A stretch of DNA of 39,203 nucleotides, from the IMG/VR virus record IMGVR_UViG_3300007735_000709, positions 1-39,203 of that record; one strand, given 5' to 3'. The position numbers were made by a program, and so were the translations under genes. This DNA comes from a virus. Below the pieces are notes generated by a model, which searched no databases, had not been told where the DNA came from, and saw nothing but the letters and a program-made list of their open reading frames with translations. This document shows, piece after piece, positions 38,277 through 39,203 of this stretch. The first letter of the stretch is position 1. Every line of letters begins with the position of its first letter.

Positions 38277-39203
38277 TTAGTATGCACCCATCAAGGACAT
38301 TACCTCAATGGATTGTGTGTCGACTGTACCCCAAGACTCTGAAGTACCATTTGTTGTTAAAAACTTACCTGAATTACCAGTCTGTGAAGGTAATGAATAC
38401 TGAGATACTGCTGCCCACTCAAGACCAGTTGCAGTTGCTGAGTTAGTCTTTAAATAGTATCCATTAGTTCCTGCTGTTAGTTTACCTACAGTATCTGCTG
38501 CGGTTCCTACAATCAAATCACCTTTAGCATCAATTACTGTGTTAGGAATTGCTGTAGCCAAGTCAAAGGCAGTAAAGGTAATTATCTCAAGTACATCAGA
38601 TGCAGCCAAGGCTGACAAAGATGTAATGCTAGTTCCATTAGATGCTGTGTAATCTGAACCACGAACTAATAGAACACCATTTAGGTATACCTGCTCTTTA
38701 CCTGCTAGATATGAAAGAGTTAAACCATTAGCATCTGTTCCAGATACTGAAGTTTCTCCACCAGTTGCTACGAACTTGTAGCGATAGATTGCTGCAGTTG
38801 AAGAGATTGAACCCCAAGCAGAACCTGACCAAGCATACATAGAATTATCTACTGAGTTCCAATATAAAGCACCAGTAAGTAACGCATTGCCATCATTATC
38901 CAATGTAGGAGCAGATGACTTAGCACCTAAGTATCTATCATCAAAATTATCATAAGTTGTAGCAGCGGCAGCAGCAGAGGCTGCAGCAGCAGTAGCAGAA
39001 CCAGCCACATCATCTACATACAACTTAGTAGCAGCGTGTAGGTTTTGAGTTGGAGCACCAGCAAGGGTTAGGTTGCCAGTCATTGTTCCGCCAGACTTGA
39101 ACAGAACTGAATCGTAGAATGTACCACCAGCCTGAATCTGGTCAGCAATTTCCTTAAGGGTATCTAATGTGCCAGGAGCACCATTAACAAGGTTAGTAAT
39201 CTG
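38277..39203 (-). CDS. Tail fibre protein, 5' end cut by window edge (309 codons visible)
   Basis: The frame continues upstream of the ATG at 39083 without a stop to the window edge, reading QITNLVNGAPGTLDTLKEIA and then TFYDSVLFKSGGTMTGNLTL, so that ATG is internal. GAPGTLDTLKEIA and TMTGNLTL are classic fibre-shaft motifs. An Ala-rich coiled segment, YDNFDDRYLGAKSSAPT, WNSVDNSMYAWSGSAW and a Gly/Thr-rich C-terminus follow. It is the main fibre, at the head of the appendage array. Confidence 0.85.
   Translation of the reverse strand, partial: QITNLVNGAPGTLDTLKEIADQIQAGGTFYDSVLFKSGGTMTGNLTLAGAPTQNLHAATKLYVDDVAGSATAAAASAAAAATTYDNFDDRYLGAKSSAPTLDNDGNALLTGALYWNSVDNSMYAWSGSAWGSISSTAAIYRYKFVATGGETSVSGTDANGLTLSYLAGKEQVYLNGVLLVRGSDYTASNGTSITSLSALAASDVLEIITFTAFDLATAIPNTVIDAKGDLIVGTAADTVGKLTAGTNGYYLKTNSATATGLEWAAVSQYSLPSQTGNSGKFLTTNGTSESWGTVDTQSIEVMSLMGAY

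Noticed and set aside
38277-39083. Fibre gene starting at ATG 39083 (268 aa)
   Set aside because: The frame continues upstream to the window edge with fibre-shaft motifs, so this ATG is internal.

Overview
The window is most of the genome of a lytic, tailed, low-GC double-stranded DNA phage of Actinobacteria. A WhiB-family protein (WhiB is confined to Actinobacteria and their phages) and a DUF4192-like protein point to the host phylum. The AT-rich codon use and the resemblance of many proteins to environmental (uvMED-type) actinophage proteins suggest a small-genome aquatic actinobacterium such as the Nanopelagicales; that host call is inference. I see no integrase, excisionase, immunity repressor, recognisable tRNA or CRISPR array. 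No tail tube, sheath or tape-measure protein is visible, so a short-tailed (podovirus-like) virion is likely.

Layout. Positions 1-18172 are read leftwards: large terminase with a fused N-terminal HTH, portal, a proteasome/HslV-like Ntn hydrolase, a Pro/Gly-rich protein, three large virion candidates (1833, 495 and 387 aa), scaffold, major capsid protein, a chain of small lysine-rich proteins, a glycosyltransferase and an adaptor-like protein. Positions 18173-19098 are non-coding and packed with stem-loops. Positions 19099-31068 are read rightwards: an OB-fold-like protein, NADAR (YbiA), zinc ribbons, a secreted transglycosylase, DUF4192-like and DUF932-like proteins, two PD-(D/E)XK nucleases, a RecA/DnaB-type ATPase, a primase split over two overlapping frames, DUF1599, a sigma-like factor, a FmdB-type zinc ribbon, WhiB and a third nuclease. 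A bidirectional terminator at 31088-31137 separates this from 31179-39203, again read leftwards: holin, CHAP endolysin, methyltransferase, a second membrane protein, a 734-aa tail protein and an array of tail-fibre/receptor-binding genes. Both window ends cut into tail-appendage coding sequence.

How it works together. The early arm supplies primer synthesis, an ATPase and nucleases but no DNA polymerase, so host polymerase is probably used. Sigma-like, WhiB and zinc-ribbon proteins may redirect transcription. NADAR and DUF1599 suggest dealing with, or exploiting, modified nucleotides. The late arm builds the particle and lyses the cell. Genes are chained through TAATG and ATGA overlaps, and many early genes share a strong AAAGGAGATA ribosome-binding site.

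Most unusual observation. Region 18575-19436 is a roughly 0.85-kb diverged inverted duplication. The right arm encodes the 101-aa OB-like protein. The left arm is its non-coding counterpart, with a stop at codon 3. Both arms carry the same ordered series of hairpins, including the start-codon hairpin and the terminator, with compensatory changes in several stems. A large leader fold whose closing stem covers the ribosome-binding site lies between the arms. Beyond it, six early genes share a perfect or near-perfect hairpin placed 5-13 nt before the Shine-Dalgarno sequence, and two further multi-branched RNA candidates occur.
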